From: Arachnopeziza araneosa
Taxonomy: Eukaryota; Ascomycota; Leotiomycetes; Helotiales; Arachnopezizaceae
Direction of reading: 5' to 3'
NCBI GenBank assembly: GCA_003988855.1
Contig: QYAI01000155.1
Coordinates: 90,369-154,368, forward strand
Length of the DNA: 64,000 nt
Made by a program: the position numbers and the translations under genes
The notes under the pieces: model-generated
What the model was told of the DNA's origin: nothing
What the model saw: the letters and a program-made list of their open reading frames with translations, nothing else
The model's database searches: none
Part shown: positions 10,878-22,261 of the stretch, one piece after another
Layout: each line of letters begins with the position of its first letter
Position numbering within the stretch: position 1 is the first letter of the stretch

Positions 10878-12487
10878 TCATCCCGGAACAGATGCTTCAT
10901 CAGCGTCAATCGTCAACATCATTCAAGATTTAAATGGAGAATCAGCCGAAAAGCTTCTCGCAGGACGATATATTTACCTCAAGCAAGCATTCTTGAACCG
11001 GCAGGCAGCCCAAAACTAATTGTGCTAGTGTCTGGAGGCCGCTGCGAGGTCCGCTGCGTACATGGCCTCTCGCAGTATGCGATGCCACTTCTGTCAACTC
11101 CGATCTTGATTATAAAGCCAGTGACTTCATTTTCAGACCTGATTGGGCTCAAGAAAACCTCCTGGTGCATTTTAATGAACGCCAAAGGTGGTACTACCTT
11201 AGTGATCAAATGCCACACGAGCTGCTCTTATTTCGATTCTTAATCTTATAAATTTGATACTGATACAAATATAAAGGTGTAGCACACACGTCATTCAGCG
11301 TCCCTCAGCCCTCCGACCACCATCCAGAGCCTCGAGAAAGCATCGAACTTCGTGTGATCGTATATTTCGATTGACTCTAGAGTATCGTCGAGGGATGGTT
11401 GGAAGAAGCGTCTGCAAACGACGATCTGTTGTTGAACTTGTGTTAGAAGCCGTGGAATTTTATAAAATAATAATCAAATACACAAACATCTGCGTGCGAT
11501 CCAAGCTTCAAGCTTTCTATTTGAAAGGAGTACGCGTAATCATGCTTGGGCAAGATTTCACCTCAGATGCCGTAGGAGCTATGTGAGCAAATGAGTAGGT
11601 AATAACCTTTTATTCAAGATCATACCTGATGATTTCGTTGAGCGTAGGTTTCGCGGCGACTGAGGGGGATGTGGTACCTCCAGAATCGTTGTCGCGCTCG
11701 AAAGTTTCAAGCCAAGTCTCCGAACTGTTTGCTGTTTTTTGACTTGTAACTTGCACCATGTTTTTGGCGTCCGCAGGCTGTTTCCATGGTTGTATCAAAG
11801 GCTTCTGCTGCATTTTGAATTGATGGACGAGTCTCTGGTGAAGGAAGACAAAATGTAATACAAAAAAGTCCTCTGCAAGATGCGATTTGCTGAAGAGGAT
11901 GGGTAATAGAGGGGACAAAGAGCTGCAGACTTGCTTGAACCAAGCGGATACTCATCCACACCAAATGTATTGTACATGTGAGATAATCATGCGACAGAAA
12001 GCATTCCTTTTGAATACATTGTGAAAGGCCGACAGTGGCCTTATCTTTTGGGCGAGACTCCTATGGCCCCGCCCTCGCGGTGGACAAAAAAACCGGGAGT
12101 AAATAGCCCCCGTAAAAAGCGCCTTTCCCTTTGCCACGACGATATATCAACGCAACAACTTCTAGATTTTCTAAGATTGTACTAGAGTCTAGACGTCCTT
12201 CGAATCAAGGTCAAAAGCTTATCAGATTATCTTTATTTATTTTTTGGATTGCACATCTAGCTCCTAGAAAGTGTGTCTTTTTCAGACCGTCGCTTAATCA
12301 CTCCCGGTTTTATTGTCCACCGCGAGCTTGCCCAGCCAACCAAGATTGGTCTTGCATGCGTACCTTCCCCCGTTCGTTCAACAAGCTCCACTTCAATAAT
12401 TTCAGGGTGTCAACTTCCCCCACCATCAATGCCACTTTGACAACAGCGATACTTCCATTGGTCTCTGCGACGCGCGACATATTAATC
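10878..12487. other. Unresolved stretch: possible 5' exons of the CorA-like gene, then an inverted-repeat element
   Basis: Minus-strand frames at 10979-11218 and 11610-11918 are the best candidates for upstream exons of the gene at 10104-10877. Neither carries a recognisable motif, and the splice links are uncertain. The plus strand towards 12488 would contain the NLR-like gene promoter. A 253-bp inverted-repeat unit (12074-12326) lies inside. Confidence 0.35.
12074..12326. repeat. 253-bp unit bounded by 27-bp inverted repeats
   Basis: The left arm 12074-12100 (starts CTCGCGGTGGACAA, ends ACCGGGAGT) is the near-exact reverse complement of the right arm 12300-12326 (ACTCCCGGTTTTATTGTCCA, then CCGCGAG), differing mainly in the A-run. 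This looks like a small non-autonomous element or a folded repeat. No clear target-site duplication is visible at the ends, so the mobile nature is not shown. A diverged, similar segment (GGTTCTATTGCCCACCC on the minus strand) occurs near 17610-17630. Confidence 0.55.
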
Positions 12488-15400
12488 ATGTGCGATATCC
12501 AGCCCGTTGTTGTTGAGCCTCTGCGACATACTACTGAGCCTCTGCGACATACTACTGAGCCTCTAAGACATACTACTGAGCCTCTGAGACATACTTCTGA
12601 GCCTCTGAGACAATCAGATGTTGTTGAGCCTCTACGACATACTACTGAGCCTCTGAGACAGTCAGATGTTGTTGAGCCTCTGAGACAGTCAAATGTTGTT
12701 GAACCTCTGAGACAGTCAGATGTTGTTGAACCTCTAAGACATTCAGATGTTGTTGAGCCTCTGAGACATTCAGATGTTGCTGAGCCTCTGAGACATTCAG
12801 ATGTTGCTGAGCCTTTGAGACATTCAGATGCTACTGAGCCACTGGAATTGATCTATAACGCAGCAGAGACTTTGTCGGTGAGACTTGAGTGAGTACTTCA
12901 ATATCTATAATGGCACGAAAAGTATTGACAGTTCTAGTGTCATCTTTATCTACGGTGCAGGGGCTTTAGACACGGCTGGCGCTCCAGAAGGATGGGCTAC
13001 AGCGTTGACGAAGCTCGTACCTCCGGGTTCCTCGGTCTTCGGATATAACCTGTCATACTGGCCTGGCGATAGCTTCAAATGGCAAGACATCTCAATAAAA
13101 TCAGGGGCGCTGCTACAAGCCCTTTTCGAGAAATTCAATGTGAGGAACCTGCTGGTGGCCCCAAGAACCCTCAGACTGACACTACAAAGAGCCGTAGACG
13201 CCCTCTCGAAATTATTTGCTATGGATTTGCAGGGGTGGTATTCAAACATGCAAGTATACAACAAGGTTAAGGAAGTGGACCCAGCTGATGATGATAGACA
13301 TTATGGAGAGCTTATCAGCAACATCGATACAGAGTCTCGCTTGTCAAAGACATCTCCGGTATTGTGTTTTTGGCAACCCCTCACATAACAAGCTCCGATA
13401 CAGGGGATATGCAGATACTTTCGAGTATCCTACAAAGCAATATAAAGTCAACTGCGAAGCGTGGTTTTACCAAAGCCGATGCTTCGAAAGTCGCCTATAG
13501 CTCTCTACAATTCGAGGAGCTGAAGGTGCTCTTTCCAATCCTTTCATGCTATGAGACCAAAGAGAGCAAATTGAGATCATCCAAATGGAACTTAAAGAAA
13601 GGCATAGTAAGCGTTGATCGTCCTTGGAGCTGCAGCCAGCTAATTGAGGTAGATTGTGAACGAACATCTCTCGAAAACTTTAGCGGCTCGGGAAAAGCTT
13701 GTTGCCATTGACACCAAGTTGACCGAGATTTTCACAACCACTGATGCAGTAATCCATTTGCACATCAAGAAATGTGGAGATCTATGTCTAGAGCATGCAA
13801 AGTCTCGGGCCAAAAATGCAGACACCAAAAGTGTACCGACCACGCCTCAGCGCACGGGCACTTTCCGCGATGAATGTATGCTTGCACTGAATTTCAAAAG
13901 GACATTCACATATTCTGACATATACCTTAGATTTTTCCAGCCAGCCTACCACCTCATCACCCCAGAAGACGGCTGGCTCTAGCTTTAGCGCCGCCTTGTC
14001 CATGTCTCCACCTATGTTGTCCCCTTATCCCACTGGATCCCTGTCATCCTCTGCTAAAACAGTATTTACTCGTTCGGACTCTGGCTCGAGCTTGGAAGTT
14101 GTAAGGCCGGATATTCAGTTACCCGTGTATTTCTTTAAGCCAGGGAGAGCTACTCGACGAAATATCAACTTCAAAGGCAGAAACGACACACTTGTTAAGA
14201 TGGACGATACATTACTTCCGAAGACCTCTCCAATTTCGGGTGAGGACTCAGATATGGAAGATCTTGGCCACAGGATTGTTGTTCTTTGTGGACCCGGAGG
14301 AGTTGGCAAAACTCAACTAGGAGTAGAATACATGCACACGAGGAAAACACATTTCGACTTTATCGGGTTTCTTCAAGCCGAATCGAGAGAAAAATTGACT
14401 AATTCTTTTATTGGAATAGCTATCAAGCTTGGACTCAGATCAAGGAGCAGCACCCAGGATCCTACAATTACTGTCGGTAACGTCAAAAGTTGGCTCGAGG
14501 ATACACCAGGACTACGATGGCTGCTCGTGTTCGACAATCTTGACCGACAGGACATCATTCAAGAATTCTGGCCTGACGATGGTGATGGGTCAGTACTAGT
14601 GACGAGTAGAGACCCAGTCACTTTGATAAATTATGGCCATGGAAGTACTAAAATCGATCTCGGCATGTTACCAGTTCAAGATGCGACTAACCTTCTACTT
14701 GAAATGACTCAGGACATTGTGCCTCGCAGCGAGCGGGAAACTGTGAAAGACGATGCAGAAGCTGTTGTCGAAGCACTGGATTATTTTCCACTTGCTATTG
14801 TTCAGATGTCTGGAGTCATACGAGAATATAATCTAAATCTTTCCCAGTTCTTGAAGTTTTACAAAGCGGAAACACATCGCGTTGGTTTTCTTGGCAGTGG
14901 AGGGCTCAATCCTCATGGTTATAATCTCAATCTTGCGACAACTTGGGCTCTAGCGAAGCTCAGTAAGGGTGCAAAAAGCATTCTGTCGGTCATATCATTG
15001 CTTGACCCAGACGGCATCTCAGACACAATTTTCCCAAGAGATTCTCAGCCATCTGGACTCCTGGATATGCCATCCCCAGAAACCCGGTATCTGGCTATGA
15101 GAGAGTTAACTAGGTCGTCTCTCATCACGCTAACGCGGGCTCCAGAGAATAATGACAGCGAAATAGTTATTCACAGGGTTGCTCAAGATACGGTGCGAGC
15201 TCTTCTTTTGAATGGCCCAGACTCCCATAAAGATGTTTTCAGCAAGACGTTCGCTGCGACAGCAGATCTTCTGAAAGCTGTGTGGCCGTCAATATTGGGT
15301 GGGCCTCAATTTGGCTACACCCCTTCCTACAAGGTTGACCGCTGGACTGAATGCGGATTATACCTACCTCATGTTGTAAAGATGCTCAATATTTTCACGC

Positions 15401-16587
15401 AAAACATCAGTGAAGAGGATCGAAGTAGGTGTGCTACTCTAAAGTTTGCTTGGCTATTGTGTGAAGCAGCTTGGTAAGCCACACTTGGAATTTCCCTTGA
15501 AATTACTCTCTTCCCATCTAATAGAGTTAGGTTCGAGAATGAGAGATCAAACATCGAAGAAAGTATAGCTCTCGCACATGCTACTATTTGGATGTATGAA
15601 TTTCTAGATAAAAGCACACTCAGCGATCTAGATTCTATTGATATTCGTGCTACCGCGTACGGGACTTTGGGGGTCGTATCACAACTGGCTGACAAACCTG
15701 AAGATGCCTTATGTTACGACGAGCTCAATCTGCAACTAAGGCAAGAATCCTTTGCCATCAACAAGAATGTAGACGCAACCCTTGCTGCTGGATATGGCCA
15801 TTATGCGGAGGCTCTAGCTTTGAACGGAGTCTGGGGCAAAGCAAAAGAGAACTTCAATAAGTCCATTGAAGTTCGACGCCAGATGCCAAACTTCACACCA
15901 CTCCAGTTGTTTACACCACTTCTTGGACTTGGACAAATCGCCACTTATGAAAGAGATCATGTACAGGCTGGGAAGTACCTTAATGAAGCTTTGAAGGACC
16001 GAGTCTCTAGATTTGGGGCGAATGATAGTGAGGGTGGAAGGTATGATATGAATCTGCGAGCTGAGTGTTTTGCAAAGATTACTAACACTACCTCTTTCCA
16101 GAACCGGACAATTGCTATACGCTATTGGCACAAACCTCCAGATTCAAGGAGAGGGCTATCTTGAAGAAAGCTTTGGCTACCACTTGAAGTCCCTACTCCA
16201 TTTCCGTCGTACCGTAGGAGAAGGCCATATCTGGACCGCAGCTGCCGCTTACAAAGTTGCTGTACATTACGTACGCATGAAGGATTATGCAGAAGCAATG
16301 TGGGTATAACCTCTTTGCAATGAAATTATGTTAACTGGCTTTGTAGAAAAGAGTTCGATGAAGCATGTGCAACCTTCAGTCACGGCTTGCACTACCGAAA
16401 GCACCATGCCCGAGCACTGTTTCAAAAAAGTCGAGCAATGGAAATGTTAGGCGACTCCTACGGTGCTGGTTTGCTTCTCAACAGCGCCTATGAGATCCGT
16501 AAGGTGCTAGTCCCCAACGATTCACGTGCACCTAGCAAACTCGAAGACACCGACTTCGACGAGCTTGTTGTTTTCTGGTTCCGCTAG
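12488..16587 (+). CDS. NLR-like protein: EPLR repeats, degenerate PGAP1-like hydrolase, NB-ARC, TPR
   Basis: A STAND-type NTPase likely to act as a cytosolic recognition switch. Order of parts: 13 EPLR repeats; a hydrolase-like module (VIFIYGAGALDT; SRRRPLEIICYGFAG at the nucleophile elbow; GIVFLATPH; PILSCYETKESKLRSSKW); an NB-ARC domain with P-loop GPGGVGKTQ (14290-14316), Walker B LLVFDNLD (14521-14544), VLVTSRDP and ALDYFPLAI; then TPR-like helices (LGVVSQLADKPEDALCYDE, ANDSEGGR, RMKDYAEAM) to the stop. In-phase introns: 12889-12931, 13140-13189, 13238-13297, 13649-13697, 13876-13930, 15474-15530, 16041-16101, 16300-16346, giving 1225 aa. The ones at 13238 and 13649 are the least certain. 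They could instead mark frameshifts, since skipping 13649-13697 removes VDCERTSLENF, which looks like domain sequence. The elbow reads YGFAG instead of GHSLG, so the catalytic Ser is replaced and the domain is probably not an active hydrolase. The ATG at 12488 starts just before the repeats; an upstream ATG (12131) in the same frame lies within the inverted-repeat unit. Confidence 0.82.
12515..12835 (+). repeat. Coding tandem repeat, 21-bp and 27-bp units (EPLRHTT / EPLRQSDVV)
   Basis: Thirteen head-to-tail units encode EPLR followed by HTT/HTS (7 residues, five copies) or QSDVV/HSDVV/HSDVA (9 residues, eight copies). Both lengths are multiples of three, so unit gain or loss keeps the frame. 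Neighbouring units differ by few bases, as expected from recent expansion. Repeat-length change at the ends of NLR proteins is known in fungi, though mostly in WD40, TPR or ankyrin tails rather than in a short N-terminal motif. Confidence 0.9.
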
Positions 16588-17720
16588 ATGAGTGGCAATT
16601 GAAACACTTTCCGGGTTTCCATGCTTTCTAGTCTGATTCTTGTTCGTGGTACCTATTCTCCACTTTGTTCGTTCCTTGTTCCTCGTTCATTCTGACTATG
16701 TTTATAGTCACGCCTGTTGAGCCTCTGTGGGTTTCAATCGACGTTCTTGATACACGTTAACGAGGACCAACAAATGGGAAACGGCAAAGTGGGCATAAAA
16801 GCTAGTCATAGACAATGGGAAGTGATAGTGAGATACAAGAATAGAAAATCGATGAACAAGCAGACACTTGCAATGAACATAATAAACGATAGAGAATGCA
16901 GGTAGTATTGATCCAAAAAGCAGTTCATGAAAAAGGTCTATTGCTACTAGGTTACCAAAAATTTATTTATTTAGCTAAGTCTGCTTTATTATTGTTTTAG
17001 CTTCTTAGTGAGCCAAATTTGCTGCTATAGTAACAAATTTTCGTTGACACTTTTATATACGGAGGTTCCCGCCAAAAGTAAGCGAGCTACAGGGTGTTGG
17101 ACCCTATCCGCTCCCTGAACACGCTAAAGACGCCCTAAAGGCACTCTACAGCAGGCCGTCAAATTTTAACTCCCTGTAATTTCAGGGTACTCTACCAAAA
17201 CAAAGTCTGTAATTACCTTTCCTAGACTTAAAATCGTGTGTTTAAGGCGCTGAAGATAAGCGACGAGGCAGATAGGGTACCGCAGCGCCTTTAGGGCGTC
17301 TTCAGCGTGTTCAGGGTCCAACACCCTGTAGGTCGCTTACTTTTGGCGGGAACCTCCGTAGTAAAAACTCCGGCTTTTTAATTGCTGAATGATGAAGCGC
17401 ACTTCTGGCTCGAGGAACGAAAAGAAATTGTGGGAGTGTGGGGCTAGAAAGACCCAAGGGAACGCCAAATAAAGTCAGATGAAGCTTTGACTTCACTCAA
17501 GGGAAACTCTAAATGTATATATAGTGTGACGGCTTGCCTCAACCGAGGACTGTTGATGTTTGGATTTTGTCCTAGAGCCTCGATCCCAAGGCGTGTATTC
17601 TTGGGTGGGCAATAGAACCTCCTACCAGAAATATACCTAGTCATCTCGCCCCCTCGGAATAAGTTTCGAAAAAAGTCAGACAAGGCCACGGAGAGAATAG
17701 CTCAACCATGGCGGTCTCAT
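16588..17720. other. Intergenic around a MITE, no gene
   Basis: Between the NLR-like gene and the convergent regulator gene there is no supported frame. The stretch holds the inverted-repeat element at 17060-17358. Near 17600-17660 a segment resembles one arm of the 12074-12326 repeat. Confidence 0.6.
17060..17358. mobile_element. 299-bp MITE with long terminal inverted repeats and TA target duplication
   Basis: The left end reads CGGAGGTTCCCGCCAAAAGT (17060-17079) and continues AAGCGAGCTACAGGGTGTTG. The right end is its reverse complement (...GGCGGGAACCTCCG, ending 17358). Pairing continues inward for about 80 bp with a roughly 10-nt gap (CTATCCGCTC is only in the left arm). TA flanks both ends (17058-17059 and 17359-17360), the target duplication of Tc1/mariner-pogo (Fot1-like) transposons. 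There is no coding capacity, so it would need a transposase encoded elsewhere. The arms are mostly matched, suggesting a fairly recent insertion. Confidence 0.82.
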
Positions 17721-19529
17721 TCATATTGGACCGCCAAACGGAGCCACGCTCGGGATCGTCTGAATGGATCCTTTATCCTTCAACATTATCTCACCCCAGA
17801 GAACCACACACTTATCTTCAACATCACCAGGACGAGAAAGCCAAACCAAACCTTCGAGACAGGTTCTCGCCTCCTCCCAAGTCTGCAATCCGAGCTTTCC
17901 AGCAACGCTCCTTAGTCGATCCAGAAACCAGATCGCATCCGGCTTATCCAAAATGACCAACCCCACAAGAAAGAGTACCCAGAACAGTAGCTCAGGGGGA
18001 AAGATATCCAAGGCCAATCTCCCAGTTGTCGTCAAGTCTAGCTTGAATATCGGGATCATCCACTGGTATACCGGGCTCTCTAAGGGAATGTCGCGGAGGA
18101 AAATATACAGATAAACGTAGCTCGCCTGTACAAAGGAAATACTGTTTGATGCTTCTCCGTTTATGGCTGTTACAACCGGGCCGTGAAGAGCGGTGTCAAT
18201 ACATCGCTCGGTTGTGGTCATCTCCTCATTTATGGAATCATGGTCCACCGGCGGATTCTGAGCAAATTTGGATACTTTTATTGAAAGCACATGGAGCTCT
18301 TGAAGAATTCCGGTGCTCGTTGAGTCGAGATCGTATTTGTCGAGAAATGGATTATTAGGAAGCGCAATAACGGGCTCAGGGCCTGGAATCGTTCTAGGCC
18401 CTGACTGCGCTGAAGCCTCTGATGATTTTACTGCAGCTTTTTGGTAGTCAGGACCTTTTGAAGTTGAAGTCCCGCTTTTTTGAAAACGTGGTGTGGTATT
18501 TGTTATTGAAGTTGCATTTAAGTCAGCCCTAGAAAAGATTAGCAAAAATCGCAGATGAGGAAATAATACGCTGAAATATCTCACAGTAATATCAACCTTT
18601 GGGTAATAGGATTCATGTTTTTAATGTAAAGACCACCAGACATTTCCAGCAAAGAGTCTAGTCCGTTTAAATGCTGTAATGCTGTTTTGGGAGAGCCACA
18701 GTTGCTCTGACATACGGTCAGCATCTGAAATGGCTAATATTTCGCTTGGTATACCTCCAGTATTGTCATAGCGGCCACGGCACCCAAAGTCGTTGAAGAC
18801 GTTGCAGTTGCGGTGCCAGCAAGCCTAGAATTGATCAACCGGATGGCTTCGCCTTTATGATGGAGGAACGCTTTGACAGGAATAGCCTGCAGCTGCTGAA
18901 GGAGATGGAAATGGTTGACAGCTAGAAGGATAGAGGTGTGCATCAGAAGCGGATCGCTTGTGGCGAAGTCGAATATATCACCTCCAGGAGGTTTTCGGAC
19001 GACAGAACGCACAAGAATGCGATAATTGTTAACTAGAGGCAGGAATATAAATCAGCATGAGAGAGCTAGACTTGTGAACGTGATGATGTGCTAACACACT
19101 TACAATGATCAAACAGTCGAGCAGAGTCATTCTTCAACGCTAGGGGAAGCGAGTTGAGGGGGTCAAACGTGCCATTTCCTAACGGTGGGTCGAACTCGGG
19201 ACTGGTTTCCTTGCGCCAATAACTGGAGAGAAAGTACGAATTCATCATGTTTCGGGAAGGACCCTCGTCTGAGTTTTGAGTCTCGTCTTCATGGCTGTTG
19301 CTGCATTCGAGTCCCTTCTTCAAGCAATTTCGACTAGTCACAGTCAGAAACGGCCCCTGGGAGGCAAAGAGTCTAGCACTTTGAAATCTCCGCAAACAAC
19401 AATATAAAATCATAAACTTCCAACTAACCATATTGGCTTCTCTTGATCACAGCGAATGTGGCGCGTTCCGCAGGACTTGCAAGCTCCTCTTGATTTCCGA
19501 TGATACCGGCGTCTCCTCTCGCTACACAT
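17721..19529 (-). CDS. Zn2Cys6 fungal transcription factor, 508 aa
   Basis: A nuclear DNA-binding regulator. Translation from ATG 19529-19527 gives a basic N-terminus and a complete binuclear zinc cluster, C-x2-C-x6-C-x6-C-x2-C-x6-C (CKSCGTRHIRC, DQEKPIC, RNCLKKGLEC), assembled across the first intron. Introns 19334-19428, 19033-19103, 18707-18754 and 18529-18596 are all in phase (1527 coding nt). The middle region (ARLFDHF, DPLLMHTSILLAVNHFHLLQ, LNSRLAG-type helices) fits the fungal-specific TF/acriflavine-sensitivity-like group. The C-terminal part has helices FFPPELLFWVLFLVGLVIL-like and WEEARTCLEGLVW. The target genes are unknown. It is convergent with the NLR-like gene and divergent from the region before the LPMO. 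No defect is seen. Confidence 0.88.
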
Positions 19530-21495
19530 TCTTCTTGCTTGAAACTTTAACAACGGAGGTGGTCTAAAAAGCCTCTTGATTTTCTAGTTTAAAAAGAATT
19601 GTCGCATGAAGTAGTTTGGAGGAGTGAAGAGATAAAAATAGCTGGATATAGGCTTCTGTCTTGTGTGATCTACGTAAGATTCTCGTAATCGGCTCGGCTC
19701 GGTGGACGGAGGTATTCTTCCGCACCAGTTGTCCTTGTACTCGTACTGGACTCGTACTCGGATTTCGGTTTGACCTTAAGCTGAGCATCAATCTCATTCT
19801 TTTGTTTAAATCTTTGCAGCTGGATATTCTTGAACTTCTCAACTGTCACGCTCTGTTTATTAAAATGCCGGTAGTTAGAGTTGTTTACGGCTCCGGAAAA
19901 TGCACGCGTCTCACGTAACGGTGAGATTCTTACTTATGCTCTTCAGAGCTTGATCAGACCTTCTGCAGCAGGGGTAATAGTGGATTGCTGACTTCAATAC
20001 GAGAACTCAAGATTGTCCAATGGTGTTGAAATGGATTTTTCTGCTATTTTTATCAAGTCTCGAAGTCCGTCCCTAGGATTTGAAAACCTCAAAAGCACGC
20101 GTTAGTCACGGATTAGTCACGTGTTATCTCTCACATTTTGCTGTTCAGCACAATGAAAAGTCCCTCAGTTCAGGTGTCTCCGAGGGTGTAATCGTTCTCT
20201 TCACAGATTTTGTTTTTCTGTATCTCCTCAAGTAATTTCTACGCCTCGTGATCGTGCTGAGCCTCTTGCTTGAGCTGCAACACTCTCATTTCTAGAAGTT
20301 TGAGCCAAGGCTTCGAACAAACCAACTTGGGAAAGCTCACTAAGTTTCCGCAGCTTAATAAAACCATATCTACCGGTCATATAATTCTACTCGCCAGATC
20401 GGAATAAGATCTAGGACGAACTCATCGTACTGCCCTCGTTATAAAGCCTGTTCGGTATTAACGGCACGAACGGCCAGCATTATATATTGCGAAAAGCTTG
20501 AAATCCATAATGGAAATGGGTATTGAAACTCCTTGTCGTTGGATCTGAAAAGGGTTGAGATTGAGGGTCCTGTGTCTAAAGTTAACAGGAATGATAGTCG
20601 ATCCAAGTTGATCTGATGCGAGGTATTATAGAGCATGATCCTTCATCGAAGTTGAGATATGAGAATATCTTGAGGCATTATTGTAGCTTTCCATTATACT
20701 ACGAAGAAATAATACCCACATACGACTCTCTACCGACATGATACAAGGGTGATCACATATCCCATCCCGTCCTTCCAAACATGTTCCTTGGCATTGGGCA
20801 GCTCGTCAAGGGACATGTTTGGAAACCCATGACGAAATAGCTCGAATGACCTCGCGCAACAATCATTCCCCTGCTGATTGTTTACAGTTATCAAGATGAG
20901 TTTGGTATCTAATTTCCTAGAGTATACCACTAGGGAACACCACCCTTATCACTCAAACACAAGTCGGACTCTCATTACAATCTATCTAGTAGCAGCTCAA
21001 GTACGTCAAGTCACAGTCAAATTCAACTCAAATGATCCCGATCTCATAACCCTAACCAAGGATTCTTCGCTCATTCGGAAAGTCGATATCCGCAGATATT
21101 GGAAGTATCATCTATGTCATTTGGAACCTCGTTGGGAATGGCAATTAACCTGGAGTCGTTACCACCTTCAGATAAACTGCCGGAACCAAAGCAGGTGCCA
21201 GGCGCCAATATCTTAAAAACAAAATTCTTCATTGGTTGGAAACCATAGTCGCCAATATATTATGCGGACCGAGCCCGGCAATTTCGAAAGTTTCGAGTTT
21301 ATCCCGTCGCATCGTAGTACTGTATGTTTGTCACGCGGCTCAATGAGAGTTAGATTGTTTTCTGTCGCATGATTGATTGTGGGGTAAGAATCCGGGGAGT
21401 CTTGTACGCCCATAAATACTGAGCCAAGAACTACCAAAAAAAAATTGTGAAAGCATCAATTTCTTGCCATTCAAGACATCTGTACATCCTTCGCA
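19530..21495. other. Intergenic, about 2 kb, no gene seen
   Basis: This is a shared upstream region of the minus-strand regulator and the plus-strand LPMO. A direct repeat of TTAGTCACG with a CACGTG box occurs near 20101-20125. No coding or RNA gene was recognised. Confidence 0.55.
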
Positions 21496-22261
21496 ATGTT
21501 GTTCACCACAGCTTTCACTGCCGCTGCTCTTCTTGTCGCTGAGGCTTCAGCCCATGGAGCAGTTACCAGCTATGTTATTGCCGGAACGACCTACCCAGGG
21601 TATGGATTGCCTGCAACAATTTTGTGAATAATTACTTACTTTATTTCTCAGATATCAAGGTTTCAGTCCTTCGACTACTCCAGTAATTCAACGACAATGG
21701 CCGAACTACAACCCAATCATGACTGTCACCGACCCAGCGATGACTTGCAATGGCGGTACATCGGCGGCCCTCAGCGCCAACGTCGCAGCTGGTCAGAATG
21801 TCACAGCGAAATGGGCACAATGGACTCATCAGCAAGGCCCAGTCATGGTCTGGATGTATGCTTGCGACGGCGCCTTCACCGCCTGCACAGGCAAGGACAA
21901 GAAGTGGTTCAAGATTGATCAAATGGGCATGTCTGCACCTCCTCTCTCGGGCACATCATGGGGAACAGCTCTGGTCGAAAAGAATCTTCAGTGGACCAGC
22001 ACCATTCCCAAGTCTCTTGCCCCTGGCAACTATCTCATCAGGCATGAGTTGTTGGCTCTGCATCAAGCCAACACCCCCCAATTCTATCCTGAATGCGCTC
22101 AACTCACCGTGACTGGTACCGGCACCGGCGTTCCCTCTGGCGCTTTCTTGACTGCGATTCCCGCCTACGCCAAGCAGAGCGATCCAGGAGTCACAGTCGA
22201 CACATACGGTTCCACGGCCACGACCTACACATGCCCGGGCCCGGCCGTCTGGACTGGCTAG
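21496..22261 (+). CDS. AA9 lytic polysaccharide monooxygenase (GH61), secreted, 237 aa
   Basis: A copper enzyme that oxidatively cleaves cellulose or related glucans outside the cell. A 19-residue signal peptide (MLFTTAFTAAALLVAEASA) ends directly before His20, which would be the mature N-terminal His of the copper brace. The second brace residue is His94 in QWTHQQGP, and the axial Tyr is Tyr180 in PQFYPECAQL; RHELLALH precedes it. Intron 21600-21651 splits a Gly codon (join 21496-21599 and 21652-22261, 714 nt). The length equals a single catalytic domain, with no CBM1 and no Ser/Thr linker. The end PGPAVWTG matches the usual AA9 C-terminus. Its presence suggests a plant-associated or saprotrophic life style (inference). 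All key residues are present, so it is probably functional. Confidence 0.94.

Noticed and set aside
12515..12835. CRISPR-like array
   Set aside because: Units are contiguous coding repeats without spacers, in a eukaryotic gene.
13120..13200. Frameshift in the NLR-like hydrolase region
   Set aside because: A 50-nt GT-AG intron (13140-13189) joins LLQALFEKFN to SRRRPLEII in phase, as expected for the family.
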